The notes under the pieces are model-generated. The model did no database searches. It saw nothing but the letters and a program-made list of their open reading frames with translations, and was not told where the DNA came from. From the NCBI GenBank assembly GCA_020073385.1, contig JAIQFH010000029.1, positions 1 through 64,000 on the forward strand: a stretch of 64,000 bases of DNA, read 5' to 3'. The number at the start of each line of letters is the position of its first letter. Position 1 is the stretch's first letter. A program made the translations under genes and the position numbers. This DNA is from Terriglobia bacterium (GTDB lineage Bacteria > Acidobacteriota > Terriglobia > Terriglobales > Acidobacteriaceae). Of this stretch, positions 41,627-49,297 are shown in pieces.

Positions 41627-43131
41627 AGACCTATAACTTTGTGCAGGGCACATGGCCGGGTGAGATGGAAGAATCCCTCGCCTTGCGCCACATCACCACG
41701 CAGTGTGACCGGCTGCGTAATGGGGAGATTGCCAACCTTGCCATTTGGACACCACCGGGCCTCGGCAAGTCGCTCACGTTGGAACGTGTTGCGGCCTTGT
41801 TGGTTGCCGAGAACCCGCTTGTGCATATCGGTGTCATCAGTTACTCAGACGATATTGCAAGACGATGCTCACGCGCTGTGCGTGGCCTTCTTGAGCACCC
41901 ATGGGTAGGTGAGAGGTTCCCCGGCTTGCAGTTTGAGTCTACGGGTGAAACAGGTTGGTCAATGAGAGCACCGGGGCAGGATGGCCGGTTGACGTGTGTG
42001 CCGCGTGGCATCTTGAGTTCGATCACAGGTCACCGTTTTGATTGGACGTTGATAGATGACCCCATCAAGAATTGGGCCGACGCATGGTCAGAGCAGATTC
42101 AAACACGCACTTATGAGAATTACATTGCCGCAGTTGTTACGCGGTCATCTGTGTTCGGTAAGCAGATCATCATTCAGACCCGTTGGCACGCACGTGACCT
42201 GTCAGGCATGGTGATTGATTTGGCAAAGGAGAATCCCAAGGCCCCACAGTGGACGGTGTTGTGCCTCGCCGCAACCAACGATGACACAGGTGATGGGGTG
42301 GGGAAGGACTCGTACATCTATGACACGGCCACCGATGAGTATCAGTACTTGGATGCATACCGCTCGGTGTTCCCAACGTTGTTTCCGCGTGAGTGGTTGG
42401 ATGAACGCAGGGCAACGGTAGGTGAGGCTGTGTGGAATAGCCTTTTCATGGGTTCGCCCATGCCGGGTGACACACAGTTGTTTCCACCTGAGTGTTGGCA
42501 GAGGTTAGACAACATCAACACTGATGACATCCTGCACATTGTCAGTGCTTGGGACTTGAGTGCAGGTAAGCATGACCTCTCAGCAAACGTGGTGCTTGCT
42601 CAGATGGCAACCGGTGGTTACACGGTGTTGGATTGCTTCGCCCGCAAGCTGTCATTCAATGAACTGCCAGAGATTATCGCAGCAAGACATGATGCGATCA
42701 CAGCCAAGTACCGTTGCAGGCCGTTGCTCATCATCGAAGATGCGAGTGCAGGAACGCAGGCCATTCAAGTATTGCAGGTCAGACGTGCAGACATCCCTCT
42801 CATCGCCGTTCTGCCGGTCAAGTCGAAACAGGAACGCGGGCTGAGTGTTTCGCACTTTGTCAATGCAGGGTTGGTTAGTCTTGCACCGGGTGATTGGCAC
42901 GATGACTTCATCTCGGAACTTGCTTGCTTCCCCGGTGGGGGCCGCTTTGACGATAGGGCAGATGCCCTGATACATGCGTTGCGGGCCTACATCAGTGATG
43001 GCAACATGAAAGACCCCCATCACAATTTCAACGCACGATACATGTTGGCACCGGGCCGTGCAGACAGTGGCCGCAGGCAGTTTGAAGCCGAGTGTCAGCA
43101 CATCATGGATGATTTTGATTGGAACGATTAA
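41623..43131 (+). CDS. Terminase large subunit
   Basis: The 502-residue protein has an ATPase domain with Walker A PPGLGKS near 43-49 and Walker B WTLIDDP near 143. The nuclease domain has Asp in VSAWDLSAG near 310, EDASAG near 370 and DDRADALIHAL near 445. The segment FMGSPMPGDTQLFPPECWQR is a typical linker region. It should cut and translocate concatemeric DNA into a prohead. It is complete and flanked by TerS upstream and unknown small genes downstream. No portal or capsid follows, which is unusual for a prophage. Confidence 0.92.
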   Translation: MKTYNFVQGTWPGEMEESLALRHITTQCDRLRNGEIANLAIWTPPGLGKSLTLERVAALLVAENPLVHIGVISYSDDIARRCSRAVRGLLEHPWVGERFPGLQFESTGETGWSMRAPGQDGRLTCVPRGILSSITGHRFDWTLIDDPIKNWADAWSEQIQTRTYENYIAAVVTRSSVFGKQIIIQTRWHARDLSGMVIDLAKENPKAPQWTVLCLAATNDDTGDGVGKDSYIYDTATDEYQYLDAYRSVFPTLFPREWLDERRATVGEAVWNSLFMGSPMPGDTQLFPPECWQRLDNINTDDILHIVSAWDLSAGKHDLSANVVLAQMATGGYTVLDCFARKLSFNELPEIIAARHDAITAKYRCRPLLIIEDASAGTQAIQVLQVRRADIPLIAVLPVKSKQERGLSVSHFVNAGLVSLAPGDWHDDFISELACFPGGGRFDDRADALIHALRAYISDGNMKDPHHNFNARYMLAPGRADSGRRQFEAECQHIMDDFDWND

Positions 43132-43144
43132 AGGAGAACCAACG

Positions 43145-43684
43145 ATGGGGTTACTTGACAAGATGCAAGACTATTTTGGAAGTGGCGTGAGCGACTCTCG
43201 CCGCACAGCAAACAACAAGAAAGTTGTTGATGCCCTCACCATCGAAGATCACATGGACACGTTTCTCCGCAAGGATGCGTTACAGTCGCACGAAACCAAC
43301 CGGCAAGTGCATGTGATGTTCAAGCACATTCGACAAGGGAACAACGCAGTCAAAACCCAAATGGAGTTGTTCTTTGACAAGTGGTGCCAGCATCACGGCC
43401 CTATTGTCACTCAGGCCGAGGTTGATGCAGCGAAGAACGCAGGCACACCGAAGGACAAGCTTCCTGTCGAAAACTTCAGCGTTGCGATTCGTGCGGCTGT
43501 CCGATACGGCAAGCACATTGCAAAGATTGTCGCAGCAAAGCAGGAAGCGGTTGAGTGGCGTGCCATGCAAGGCCCGTTGGTTGATGGTTTTGATGATGAG
43601 CGGATGAAGCCTCACCCATCGGATGCTGACCTTGAAGCCGCACTTATCAAGGCCAACCCTGACCTGAAACAGTTCAAGAAGTAA
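43145..43684 (+). CDS. Unknown protein following the terminase
   Basis: The 179-residue protein starts MGLLDKMQDYFGSGVSDSRRTANNKK. It is mostly helical with no recognisable domain. It includes NNAVKTQMELFFDKWCQHHGPIV and a C-terminal DADLEAALIKANPDLKQFKK. It has GGAG upstream and sits 13 bp after TerL. It may be a packaging, morphogenesis or DNA-binding protein, but I have no direct evidence. Confidence 0.65.
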   Translation: MGLLDKMQDYFGSGVSDSRRTANNKKVVDALTIEDHMDTFLRKDALQSHETNRQVHVMFKHIRQGNNAVKTQMELFFDKWCQHHGPIVTQAEVDAAKNAGTPKDKLPVENFSVAIRAAVRYGKHIAKIVAAKQEAVEWRAMQGPLVDGFDDERMKPHPSDADLEAALIKANPDLKQFKK

Positions 43685-43692
43685 ACAACATC

Positions 43693-43746
43693 CCGAGCGA
43701 ACCTCGGAGTAGGCGACCTATTCGAGCAGTGAGCGGCACATGCCGC
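43693..43746 (+). promoter_or_regulatory. Three adjacent small hairpins before the next gene
   Basis: CCGAG/CTCGG, TAGG/CCTA and GCGGC/GCCGC hairpins follow one another at 43693-43707, 43710-43720 and 43733-43746, ending just before an AAGGAG ribosome-binding site. They could control translation of the 148-residue protein. This is structural inspection only. Confidence 0.4.
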
Positions 43747-43761
43747 AGAAGGAGAAACAAA

Positions 43762-44208
43762 ATGCGTTCTATCTATCAGAGGTTGGGTGAGGCAGTTGAG
43801 AAACTCGCCAATGCTGGAAAGTCCAAACAGTACCGCGAAGCGAGCAAAGACTGCATGTCGGTTGAAGCCCAACTCGTATGCGCCGAGCGTTTGCTTGTTG
43901 CACCCGTCAAGGAGTCTCTACCACCCGCTGTCAAAAATAATGGTGCTTCAGATAATGGGCACATCACCGACCTCACGGAGTCTGCACGCACCATCACCGA
44001 GTCTGCTGCGGCTGACAAGTGGCGTGCGCGGTCGGACGCCGTTATGTACAAGTCTTGGGGCCTGAGCGAGTCTGACATCCGACGAATCAAGGGACTACCC
44101 GCAGGGGGCGAAACTCTCACGGCCTCGCAACTTCGGGAATACCGTTGGGGTCTGGCAATCAAATTGAGCGAGCAGGACAGCCTGAGGCTTGCTAAGAAGG
44201 TCGCGTAA
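43762..44208 (+). CDS. Unknown element protein (148 residues)
   Basis: AAGGAG lies just upstream of the ATG at 43762. The protein starts MRSIYQRLGEAVEKLANAGKSKQY. Residues 85-148 include DLTESARTITESAAADKWRARSDAVMYKSWGLSESDIRRIKGLPAGGETLTASQLREYRWG, with a possible small HTH-like part. No family is recognised. It is followed by a strong terminator. Confidence 0.65.
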   Translation: MRSIYQRLGEAVEKLANAGKSKQYREASKDCMSVEAQLVCAERLLVAPVKESLPPAVKNNGASDNGHITDLTESARTITESAAADKWRARSDAVMYKSWGLSESDIRRIKGLPAGGETLTASQLREYRWGLAIKLSEQDSLRLAKKVA

Positions 44209-44216
44209 CAACCAAC

Positions 44217-44256
44217 CCCGATGGGTGTGGTCAACCAACCCATCGGGATTTTCATT
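44217..44256 (+). terminator. Rho-independent terminator in the element
   Basis: A perfect 10-bp stem CCCGATGGGT/ACCCATCGGG, loop of 11, is followed by ATTTTCATTT. Confidence 0.85.
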
Positions 44257-44270
44257 TAAGGAGCAACACT

Positions 44271-44777
44271 ATGAGTGAACAGAACTTTTTTGGAATGGCA
44301 CGGCAAGTTTTGCAAGAACGCAACCCCGAGATTTTCGATATGAGCGGGTTGGATGAACTACTCGCAAAAGGTGCCAAGGAGCGTCAGGCACTTGATGTCG
44401 TCAACGCTGCGAAACGTGCGGCACGTGATGGGTCAGACAAACCTGTCAACGAGTTGGCACGCCTGCGGAATGAGTTGTTCAAGCTTGAACTTCATGCAAA
44501 ACATTCCGAGATTTACACCAATGAAATCGCAGGGCAAGTGAAGTTGCTTGAGACAAACATCAATGATGCACTCAAGGCCAAGAAGCAAGCATCAACCGCA
44601 GGCAACCTTGGTGCCGAGCGCAACTGTGAGCACAATATTCAACGTCTTGAGCGTGAGCAGACTGACCTTGTGAAAGAGTTCACGCGGGCACGCAAGGTGT
44701 CAGCCGGTGCCGCAGTCGTTCTCAAAGAGTGGCCCCATCGTGAGCGTGTTGAGGAATTAAGCAAGCTTGTTGGTTGA
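44271..44777 (+). CDS. Coiled-coil protein of the element
   Basis: The 168-residue protein starts MSEQNFFGMARQVLQERNPEIFDMS. The middle has long heptad-like stretches (ELFKLELHAKHSEIYTNEIAGQVKLLETNINDALKAKKQA and NIQRLEREQTDLVKEFTRARK). It may be a structural or scaffold protein. It has AAGGAG upstream. No homologue is recognised. Confidence 0.65.
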   Translation: MSEQNFFGMARQVLQERNPEIFDMSGLDELLAKGAKERQALDVVNAAKRAARDGSDKPVNELARLRNELFKLELHAKHSEIYTNEIAGQVKLLETNINDALKAKKQASTAGNLGAERNCEHNIQRLEREQTDLVKEFTRARKVSAGAAVVLKEWPHRERVEELSKLVG

Positions 44778-44850
44778 AAAGCAACAAGTGCCGTCTGCGA
44801 ATGGTAATGAGGTTCGCAGATTGGCCGGGTCGAAGTAGACCAACACAGAA

Positions 44851-44900
44851 GAGGCCGCGTGTACATCATTCAGTTGAGGACGCGGCCTCACACATTTTGG
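44851..44900 (+). terminator. Hairpin after the coiled-coil gene
   Basis: GAGGCCGCG (44851-44859) pairs with CGCGGCCTC (44881-44889), and ACACATTTT follows. The large loop makes it a weaker terminator. Confidence 0.45.
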
Positions 44901-44977
44901 GTGGTACTCAGACACCTTGACAGCGAAGATCGCCGCTCCTAGGGCATTCTAGACGGCCTTTTTGAAAGGAAAATCAC

Positions 44978-45163
44978 ATGGGATACAACATCGCAGACCT
45001 CTACAAAGCACAACGTGATGAGGTGGTTGGGTTCTACAACGAGTTGCGGCAAGCGTACTACGATGCAACCGGCATTGAGTTCTTACCAACTTCCACCATC
45101 AGAAACAGAGTGGCACCAACCGAGGAAGACAAAGCTTGGTTGAAGTCCATCGGAATTGACTAA
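44978..45163 (+). CDS. Small element protein (61 residues)
   Basis: GAAAGGAAAA precedes the ATG. The product MGYNIADLYKAQRDEVVGFYNELRQ... is helical with an acidic C-terminal part. No family is recognised. The good ribosome-binding site makes it likely real. Confidence 0.6.
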   Translation: MGYNIADLYKAQRDEVVGFYNELRQAYYDATGIEFLPTSTIRNRVAPTEEDKAWLKSIGID

Positions 45164-45390
45164 CAAGTTTGCCGCGATGGGAGTGATCCCTGTGCTTCGA
45201 TCACGTGCCGGTCGTGTTCACGCGGCGAAACTATCCGGCCATGGTGCAGCACCCATGTCATAGAAAGCTGACTGGTCTTCAGCGACCATACCGCACGGCG
45301 GTCGCAACTCGCTGACCGAACCTGCACGCAATATCCATTGCGTGTGCCTGCCCCGGCAGAGGCAGGCTTCTTATTTACTGAGGAGCAATC
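45164..45390 (+). ncRNA. Possible structured RNA in the element
   Basis: No gene is supported in this 227-bp gap. It has pairing throughout: GCCGCG/CGCGGC (45171-45176 with 45221-45226), GTGATC/GATCAC inside it, CACGCAAT/ATTGCGTG (45325-45344) and a final GCCTGCC/GGCAGGC hairpin (45346-45367) followed by TTCTTATTT, a terminator-like end. The pattern suits a small regulatory RNA or a structured leader for the next three genes. Confidence 0.4.
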
Positions 45391-45600
45391 ATGATCCTAT
45401 CAACCCTATACCCTTACCAACCCCCAACCACCAACATCACCCCGAAACGATTTCAAGGCCGCAGTCGCAAGCAACTTCACCCCATCGTTGAGCATGATGG
45501 GAAAGTCTTCGTTGCACGCTACGAAGGCAGACAAGGCCGCGTCTTTGGTGCAAATGCACAGGTAGCAATCAAAAACCTAAAGCAGGGTGATACATGCTGA
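45391..45600 (+). CDS. Small element protein (69 residues)
   Basis: The product starts MILSTLYPYQPPTTNITPKRFQG and contains PIVEHDGKVFVARYEGRQGRVFG, resembling a small beta domain. GAGGAGC lies upstream. It overlaps the next gene by 7 bp. No function is assignable. Confidence 0.55.
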   Translation: MILSTLYPYQPPTTNITPKRFQGRSRKQLHPIVEHDGKVFVARYEGRQGRVFGANAQVAIKNLKQGDTC

Positions 45601-45833
45601 GCATTGAAGCGAGACTCCATCAGGCCCTTGAAACCATCAACTTTTACGAACGACTCATCACCTCTCTGCGAGAGGCACTCCGTCAGTATCGCTTGCTTGA
45701 TGCGCAGATCAGATTGGAAGAACGCATCGCAGCCCTACCAACCACGTCACAGGAACGACTACGAGCAGCATTCCCCGGTCAAGACCTCGCAGGTCTGCGG
45801 GAAGCAATCAACGTTGAAAGGAAAAGACTATGA
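45594..45833 (+). CDS. Small helical element protein (79 residues)
   Basis: MLSIEARLHQALETINFYERLITSL... is helical and charged, ending INVERKRL. It overlaps both the upstream gene (7 bp) and the downstream gene (4 bp), so the three are probably translated together. No family is recognised. Confidence 0.6.
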   Translation: MLSIEARLHQALETINFYERLITSLREALRQYRLLDAQIRLEERIAALPTTSQERLRAAFPGQDLAGLREAINVERKRL

Positions 45834-46078
45834 GCACAGAACGCTTGCAGGAACCCGAAGTGGTTGCTGATTTCCACGTCAAGTTGCAGTCAGATGTTGA
45901 ACCACCGATGGGTGAACCCGGTAAGAGCCTCGCCAAAGAGGTTGAGTTGCTAAGGTTGCAGGTCGCACAACTCTGTCAGGCCACACGCGGGTTGGTCACC
46001 CTCATCAGTGTGCTTGACAAGAAAGTTGATGTCGCTCTGAAGGGTGGGCCGGGTGCCGACTTCGCGGTGCTCGGGTGA
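45830..46078 (+). CDS. Small element protein with leucine-rich helix (82 residues)
   Basis: MSTERLQEPEVVADFHVKLQSD... has a helix EVELLRLQVAQLCQATRGLVTLISVLDKKVD that could form a coiled coil. It is the last clear gene of the plus-strand operon. Confidence 0.6.
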   Translation: MSTERLQEPEVVADFHVKLQSDVEPPMGEPGKSLAKEVELLRLQVAQLCQATRGLVTLISVLDKKVDVALKGGPGADFAVLG

Positions 46079-46079
46079 G

Positions 46080-46172
46080 TTGGTAAAGAAGCAACGCGGC
46101 CTCTGGGAAGGGGCCGCGAAGATGTTGGCACAATTGCAGAGTGACTTTGAGGAATCCGGGCCGAAGCGGTGA
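46080..46172 (+). CDS. Possible 30-residue gene with TTG start
   Basis: A TTG at 46080, just after the previous stop, opens LVKKQRGLWEGAAKMLAQLQ..., ending SGPKR. The composition looks like a real small basic-acidic peptide. A hairpin (CGCGGCC/GGCCGCG, 46095-46118) lies within it, and no strong ribosome-binding site is seen. This is a low-confidence call. Confidence 0.3.
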   Translation: MVKKQRGLWEGAAKMLAQLQSDFEESGPKR

Positions 46173-46177
46173 TGGGC

Positions 46178-46324
46178 TTACGCCTTCTTGCCGCGTGGCT
46201 TGCCTTTCATAGGAGCGAGTTGCCTTCTGAGGCTATCTGTCAATCGAATCTTCAGGTACTTGACGTGAGTTTTCGGGTCAACCTCGACCTGTACTTGCTG
46301 GTTTTTCGGCATCAGTTTTTTCAT
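46178..46324 (-). CDS. Small basic protein at the element's right end
   Basis: From MKKLMPKNQQVQVEVDPKTH at 46324 to the stop is 48 residues. It has RLTDSLRRQLAPMKGKPRGKK, a basic helix. A longer frame starting upstream is less likely. It follows the 96-residue gene on the same strand with a short gap. Confidence 0.45.
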   Translation of the reverse strand: MKKLMPKNQQVQVEVDPKTHVKYLKIRLTDSLRRQLAPMKGKPRGKKA

Positions 46325-46367
46325 GTGGCCTCGCAGGTTGATTATCAAACAATTGTTCAAACTCGGT

Positions 46368-46658
46368 TCACTTGCTTTTCTTGACCCTTTCGAGTTGCTT
46401 CTTAAGTGCATTTTCGATGCGATCTGTTTGCTTCAGAAGTTTCTCAATGGGGTGCAAATCGGAACTCAGCTTGTTCATTTCTTCCGTGAAATCCTCGGGG
46501 AAGATCAACTGTGAGTTGACCCATTCCTTATGTGCCTGAATTTCACCACTTCGGATGGCGTTCAAGTGATCCTGCATTTGATGGACTACGTGAAGTTTTG
46601 TTTTCACCTCAGCCGCGTCCATGTTGCCTATCTGTCGTATGATTGCTTCCTCGTTCAT
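46368..46658 (-). CDS. Helical element protein (96 residues)
   Basis: MNEEAIIRQIGNMDAAEVKTKLH... is acidic at first and basic at the end (KKQLERVKKSK). A long helix is likely. It is encoded three bases downstream of the Xis-like gene on the minus strand. No family is recognised. Confidence 0.6.
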   Translation of the reverse strand: MNEEAIIRQIGNMDAAEVKTKLHVVHQMQDHLNAIRSGEIQAHKEWVNSQLIFPEDFTEEMNKLSSDLHPIEKLLKQTDRIENALKKQLERVKKSK

Positions 46659-46661
46659 TCT

Positions 46662-46865
46662 TCACCTTCCGTGTGCTACCAACTTCTCAATCCACTCCTC
46701 AACATCACTCTTGCGAAAACGCACGTTGCCGTTGATCCTCAAAACCGGTAATGGGGCCTCGCGCATCGCACCTGAGCGCGTGCGTGCCCGCGTCATCTCA
46801 TACACCTGGCCTTTGCTCATCTTGAGCATCGCAGCCAACTCAGCAACGGTCAGGATTTCAGTCAT
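46662..46865 (-). CDS. Second Xis/HTH-like protein (67 residues)
   Basis: From MTEILTVAELAAMLKMSKGQVYEM at 46865. It has the same excisionase-type HTH as the protein at 40893 (AAMLKMSKGQVYEM, then APLPVLRINGNVRFRKSDVEEWIEK). It could be the element's excision or lysogeny regulator. The longer upstream frame has no similarity. Confidence 0.8.
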   Translation of the reverse strand: MTEILTVAELAAMLKMSKGQVYEMTRARTRSGAMREAPLPVLRINGNVRFRKSDVEEWIEKLVAHGR

Positions 46866-46896
46866 TGGGATCGTGCCTTCGGGCCGAAGTGAGTCC

Positions 46897-47487
46897 TCAG
46901 GTTGGCAGGGTTCGCCTGATATTCTGCATAGTTCTGATTTGATGTAGCAACATGCGATAGGCAGATGCAGCTTCGGGATGTACATTGCCAACATTCTCGT
47001 TATTGTTCAGTCCCACATTGCCCAAAAAATCACGAGCAACATCCTCGCCCCAGTTGTCCCAGAGGATTTTTCCCGTTGCCTGACTCCAAGCCTGAACTTC
47101 TTCAGCCCAGAACTGACAGAACCTGCCCTCACCTGCATTTCCAGTCCTCGGGGCCTGCCCATCGAGCCACTGACTCCTTCGACTAAGCTCATTGAGTTTT
47201 TGCAGTGCAAGCTTGCCAGCATGATCTTTCGCGGCCTTCTCGCTTCGACCTTTCGACATAAACCCGAAGCTCCAAATTAGACCGATAATCCCAAGCAACA
47301 TCAGGAAGATATTGAATGCTGTGCTGAGAGCGGAATGCATCAGTCGCGCAATACCAATGCTGATGAGCCAAGCCCACACAGGGGGCATGATGAATCTCTC
47401 AAAGATCAACCTTGCCAGTTCCCAAGAAGCGTGACTCTTAAGCCATTCGAGCCCGAGTGTGTGTGATTCTGATGGTTGGTTATCCAT
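46897..47487 (-). CDS. Membrane protein of the element's right end (196 residues)
   Basis: MDNQPSESHTLGLEWLKSHASWELARLIFERF... has two or three hydrophobic stretches near 32-50 and 52-75, with a soluble C terminus of about 110 residues (LDGQAPRTGNAGEGRFCQFWAEEVQAW...). It resembles small membrane effectors found as cargo in phages and satellites, but no family is recognised. It is the last gene before the attR side. Confidence 0.6.
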   Translation of the reverse strand: MDNQPSESHTLGLEWLKSHASWELARLIFERFIMPPVWAWLISIGIARLMHSALSTAFNIFLMLLGIIGLIWSFGFMSKGRSEKAAKDHAGKLALQKLNELSRRSQWLDGQAPRTGNAGEGRFCQFWAEEVQAWSQATGKILWDNWGEDVARDFLGNVGLNNNENVGNVHPEAASAYRMLLHQIRTMQNIRRTLPT

Positions 47488-47559
47488 TTTGCATCCTTAC
47501 TTTGCGCTCGCAGTATATCGTTGCGGCCACAACTTTAAACCCTACTAAGTCGCTAGACT

Positions 47560-47580
47560 TGTCGGCTAATGGTCGGCTAA
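47560..47580 (+). repeat. Tandem TGTCGGCTAA sites near attR
   Basis: TGTCGGCTAA (47560-47569) is followed by a second copy GGTCGGCTAA (47571-47580). The arrangement mirrors the pair beside attL. Confidence 0.75.
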
Positions 47581-47672
47581 AGTCTGCCGTACACCCCCGG
47601 AAACAGCAGAATTCAGCGGAAACGTGCGGTTGCAAGTTACTGACAAGAAAGGCCGCGTGACCTTTATGGCCC

Positions 47673-47713
47673 TTTAGGAAACCGCTGCTCTATCCATCTG
47701 AGCTACGGGGCCA
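47673..47713 (+). repeat. attR: second copy of the 41-bp tRNA-Arg repeat
   Basis: It is identical to 36279-36319. It contains only the 5' half of tRNA-Arg (acceptor 5' strand to anticodon loop) and is not a functional tRNA. To its right is the host sequence that originally preceded the gene; GATAAT on the minus strand (47727-47732) is a plausible former -10 box. Confidence 0.95.
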
Positions 47714-47741
47714 AGGGAGCACCCTAATTATCTCACGCGAA

Positions 47742-48926
47742 TTACGAGTTCTCGGGACTGGGGGCAGCCTGCAAGGGCCATAACGAATCGGGTCGGAGGG
47801 GAGCGGCAGTGGCTTTCCTCGGATCTCTACGCTCGAATTTGGTCTTCAGGCGCAAGAACCGGTTTTCGATCAAGTAGTACGAGCAAGTGCCGAAGAGCGC
47901 CGACATGGCAACCACCGCCGGAAGGCGAAACCACAGAGAGTGCGTTCCAAAGAGCACGATCACCAGGCGGTTGGCGAGCATATGGTAGAGAAACATCCCA
48001 TAGGAAATCTTTCCCAGATACACAGTCACCTTCCAGTTCAGCCAGCCCCATAGCCTTGAGTGTCCCAGGGCGATAACCTGCACCAGCAAGACCGCTGTAA
48101 GCAGCGGATCCAGGAGGAAACCTACGGAAAACGTGTACGCAAGACCGCGATGGAAGGAGATCGCAATGGAGGCAATCGCCAGTAGCAACGGAACCAGTGA
48201 AAACCAGGTTCGGGCAGTAATCCAGTTCCAGAACCATGTTCCTACGCCGCGTTTCAGAAGAACAGCCAGCAGGCAGCCGATCAGGATGTGATCGGCCCTG
48301 GTGTCGAACGAATAGGTCAGCCATTTTTCGCGGACGTGAAGGCCGAAGAAAAGAACCAGGCGATGGATATTGATCAATACGATGGCGGCAATCAGAACGT
48401 ACGTGAGCCGTCGAAGCTTCTTATGAAATACCACGAACACGCAGGGCCACAGAAGATAAAACTGTTCTTCGACGGACAGTGCCCAGGTGTGCTGGGCGGT
48501 GTGGGCGATGTTGGGAGTCAGGGCAAGACGGTAATTGATGGTGTAAAAGAAGGCACTCAGATAGTCGAAGAGCAGCGATCGATTGGGCCATGCGAGGGTA
48601 ATCCAACGCGCGGCTATCGAGAGGATCAGGAAGACGTAGAAGGCAGGAAAAATTCGGAGGATGCGGCGGACATAAAAGTTGCGTATGGATACATCTCCGG
48701 TTCTTTCCGACTCATTGAGCAGCATCCAGGTAATCAGAAAACCGCTGAGGACGAAAAATGTCAGAACGCCGCGGCCTTCAGGAGCAAACGGAACATGCAA
48801 GTGGTGGAAGATCACCAGTAGTACGGCGACCGCGCGCAATCCGTCGAGAGATGGGATTTTCTTCTGGCTGAGGCTGGTGCTCAGTCGGGCATTCAGAACT
48901 GCAGCGCGCGCAAGTTTATCCGCCAT
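47742..48926 (-). CDS. Acyltransferase-3 family membrane protein
   Basis: The 394-residue protein starts MADKLARAAVLNARLSTSLSQ. It carries LDGLRAVAVLLVIFHHL (the His is part of the conserved motif), FVLSGFLITW, RRILRIFPAF and WALSVEEQFYLLWP, with about ten membrane helices. These enzymes transfer acetyl or other acyl groups to sugars or lipids on the outer side of the membrane. The acceptor is not predictable. It is the first host gene to the right of the element and is read away from attR. Confidence 0.9.
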   Translation of the reverse strand: MADKLARAAVLNARLSTSLSQKKIPSLDGLRAVAVLLVIFHHLHVPFAPEGRGVLTFFVLSGFLITWMLLNESERTGDVSIRNFYVRRILRIFPAFYVFLILSIAARWITLAWPNRSLLFDYLSAFFYTINYRLALTPNIAHTAQHTWALSVEEQFYLLWPCVFVVFHKKLRRLTYVLIAAIVLINIHRLVLFFGLHVREKWLTYSFDTRADHILIGCLLAVLLKRGVGTWFWNWITARTWFSLVPLLLAIASIAISFHRGLAYTFSVGFLLDPLLTAVLLVQVIALGHSRLWGWLNWKVTVYLGKISYGMFLYHMLANRLVIVLFGTHSLWFRLPAVVAMSALFGTCSYYLIENRFLRLKTKFERRDPRKATAAPLRPDSLWPLQAAPSPENS

Positions 48927-49297
48927 GGCGTAGTGGGACGAAAGCCCGCATCGCTGGAGGATTATTGTCCGAGGGGGGATTAACCAGATAGCGGACGGAG
49001 GCGACGCGAATACCGCTAATTCAGAGACGCAGTATAGCAGTTAGGGCCGGGAATTGCCATGGGTGGAAGATGTTTAGAATTAATCACTTCGGGACAATGC
49101 TGCACCCGTTACGCAACTCCCTGGATTACTCCTCACGGACCGAGCGGAAACAACGCCCCCAAGGAATATTTTCGATAGCGCCTATAGCACTTTTGAGAGT
49201 TTCTGGTAAGGGCTGGGCTACAATTCGTGGTGCAATTCACAAACAATCAAAGCGAGGCGGGTAGTTCATACTGCGCACGCGGGTGTGAACGACAAAT
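48927..49297. other. Divergent gap
   Basis: About 370 bp lie between the acyltransferase and the transporter gene. No gene is supported. Both promoters should lie here. Confidence 0.45.

Larger units (their letters stand above)
36279..47713 (+). mobile_element. 11.4-kb integrated element, probable phage satellite with its own terminase
   Basis: The element is bounded by the 41-bp repeats and begins with a tyrosine recombinase. Its plus-strand genes are overlapping or tightly spaced: helicase, winged-helix-like, Xis-like, TerS-like, TerL, then small unknowns. Minus-strand genes occupy the right end. No gene long enough or similar enough to be a portal, capsid, protease, tail or lysis protein is present. 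The base composition is visibly less GC-rich than the flanks. Its size and gene set fit a packaging-dependent satellite. A decayed prophage remnant is the main alternative. Confidence 0.88.

Noticed and set aside
41090..43131. Complete prophage based on the terminase genes
   Set aside because: No portal, capsid, protease, tail or lysis genes lie between the attachment repeats, and the element is only 11.4 kb.
47673..47713. A second tRNA-Arg gene at the right end
   Set aside because: Only the 5' half is present, followed by unrelated sequence; it lacks the T-arm and 3' acceptor strand. It is the attR copy, not a tRNA gene.
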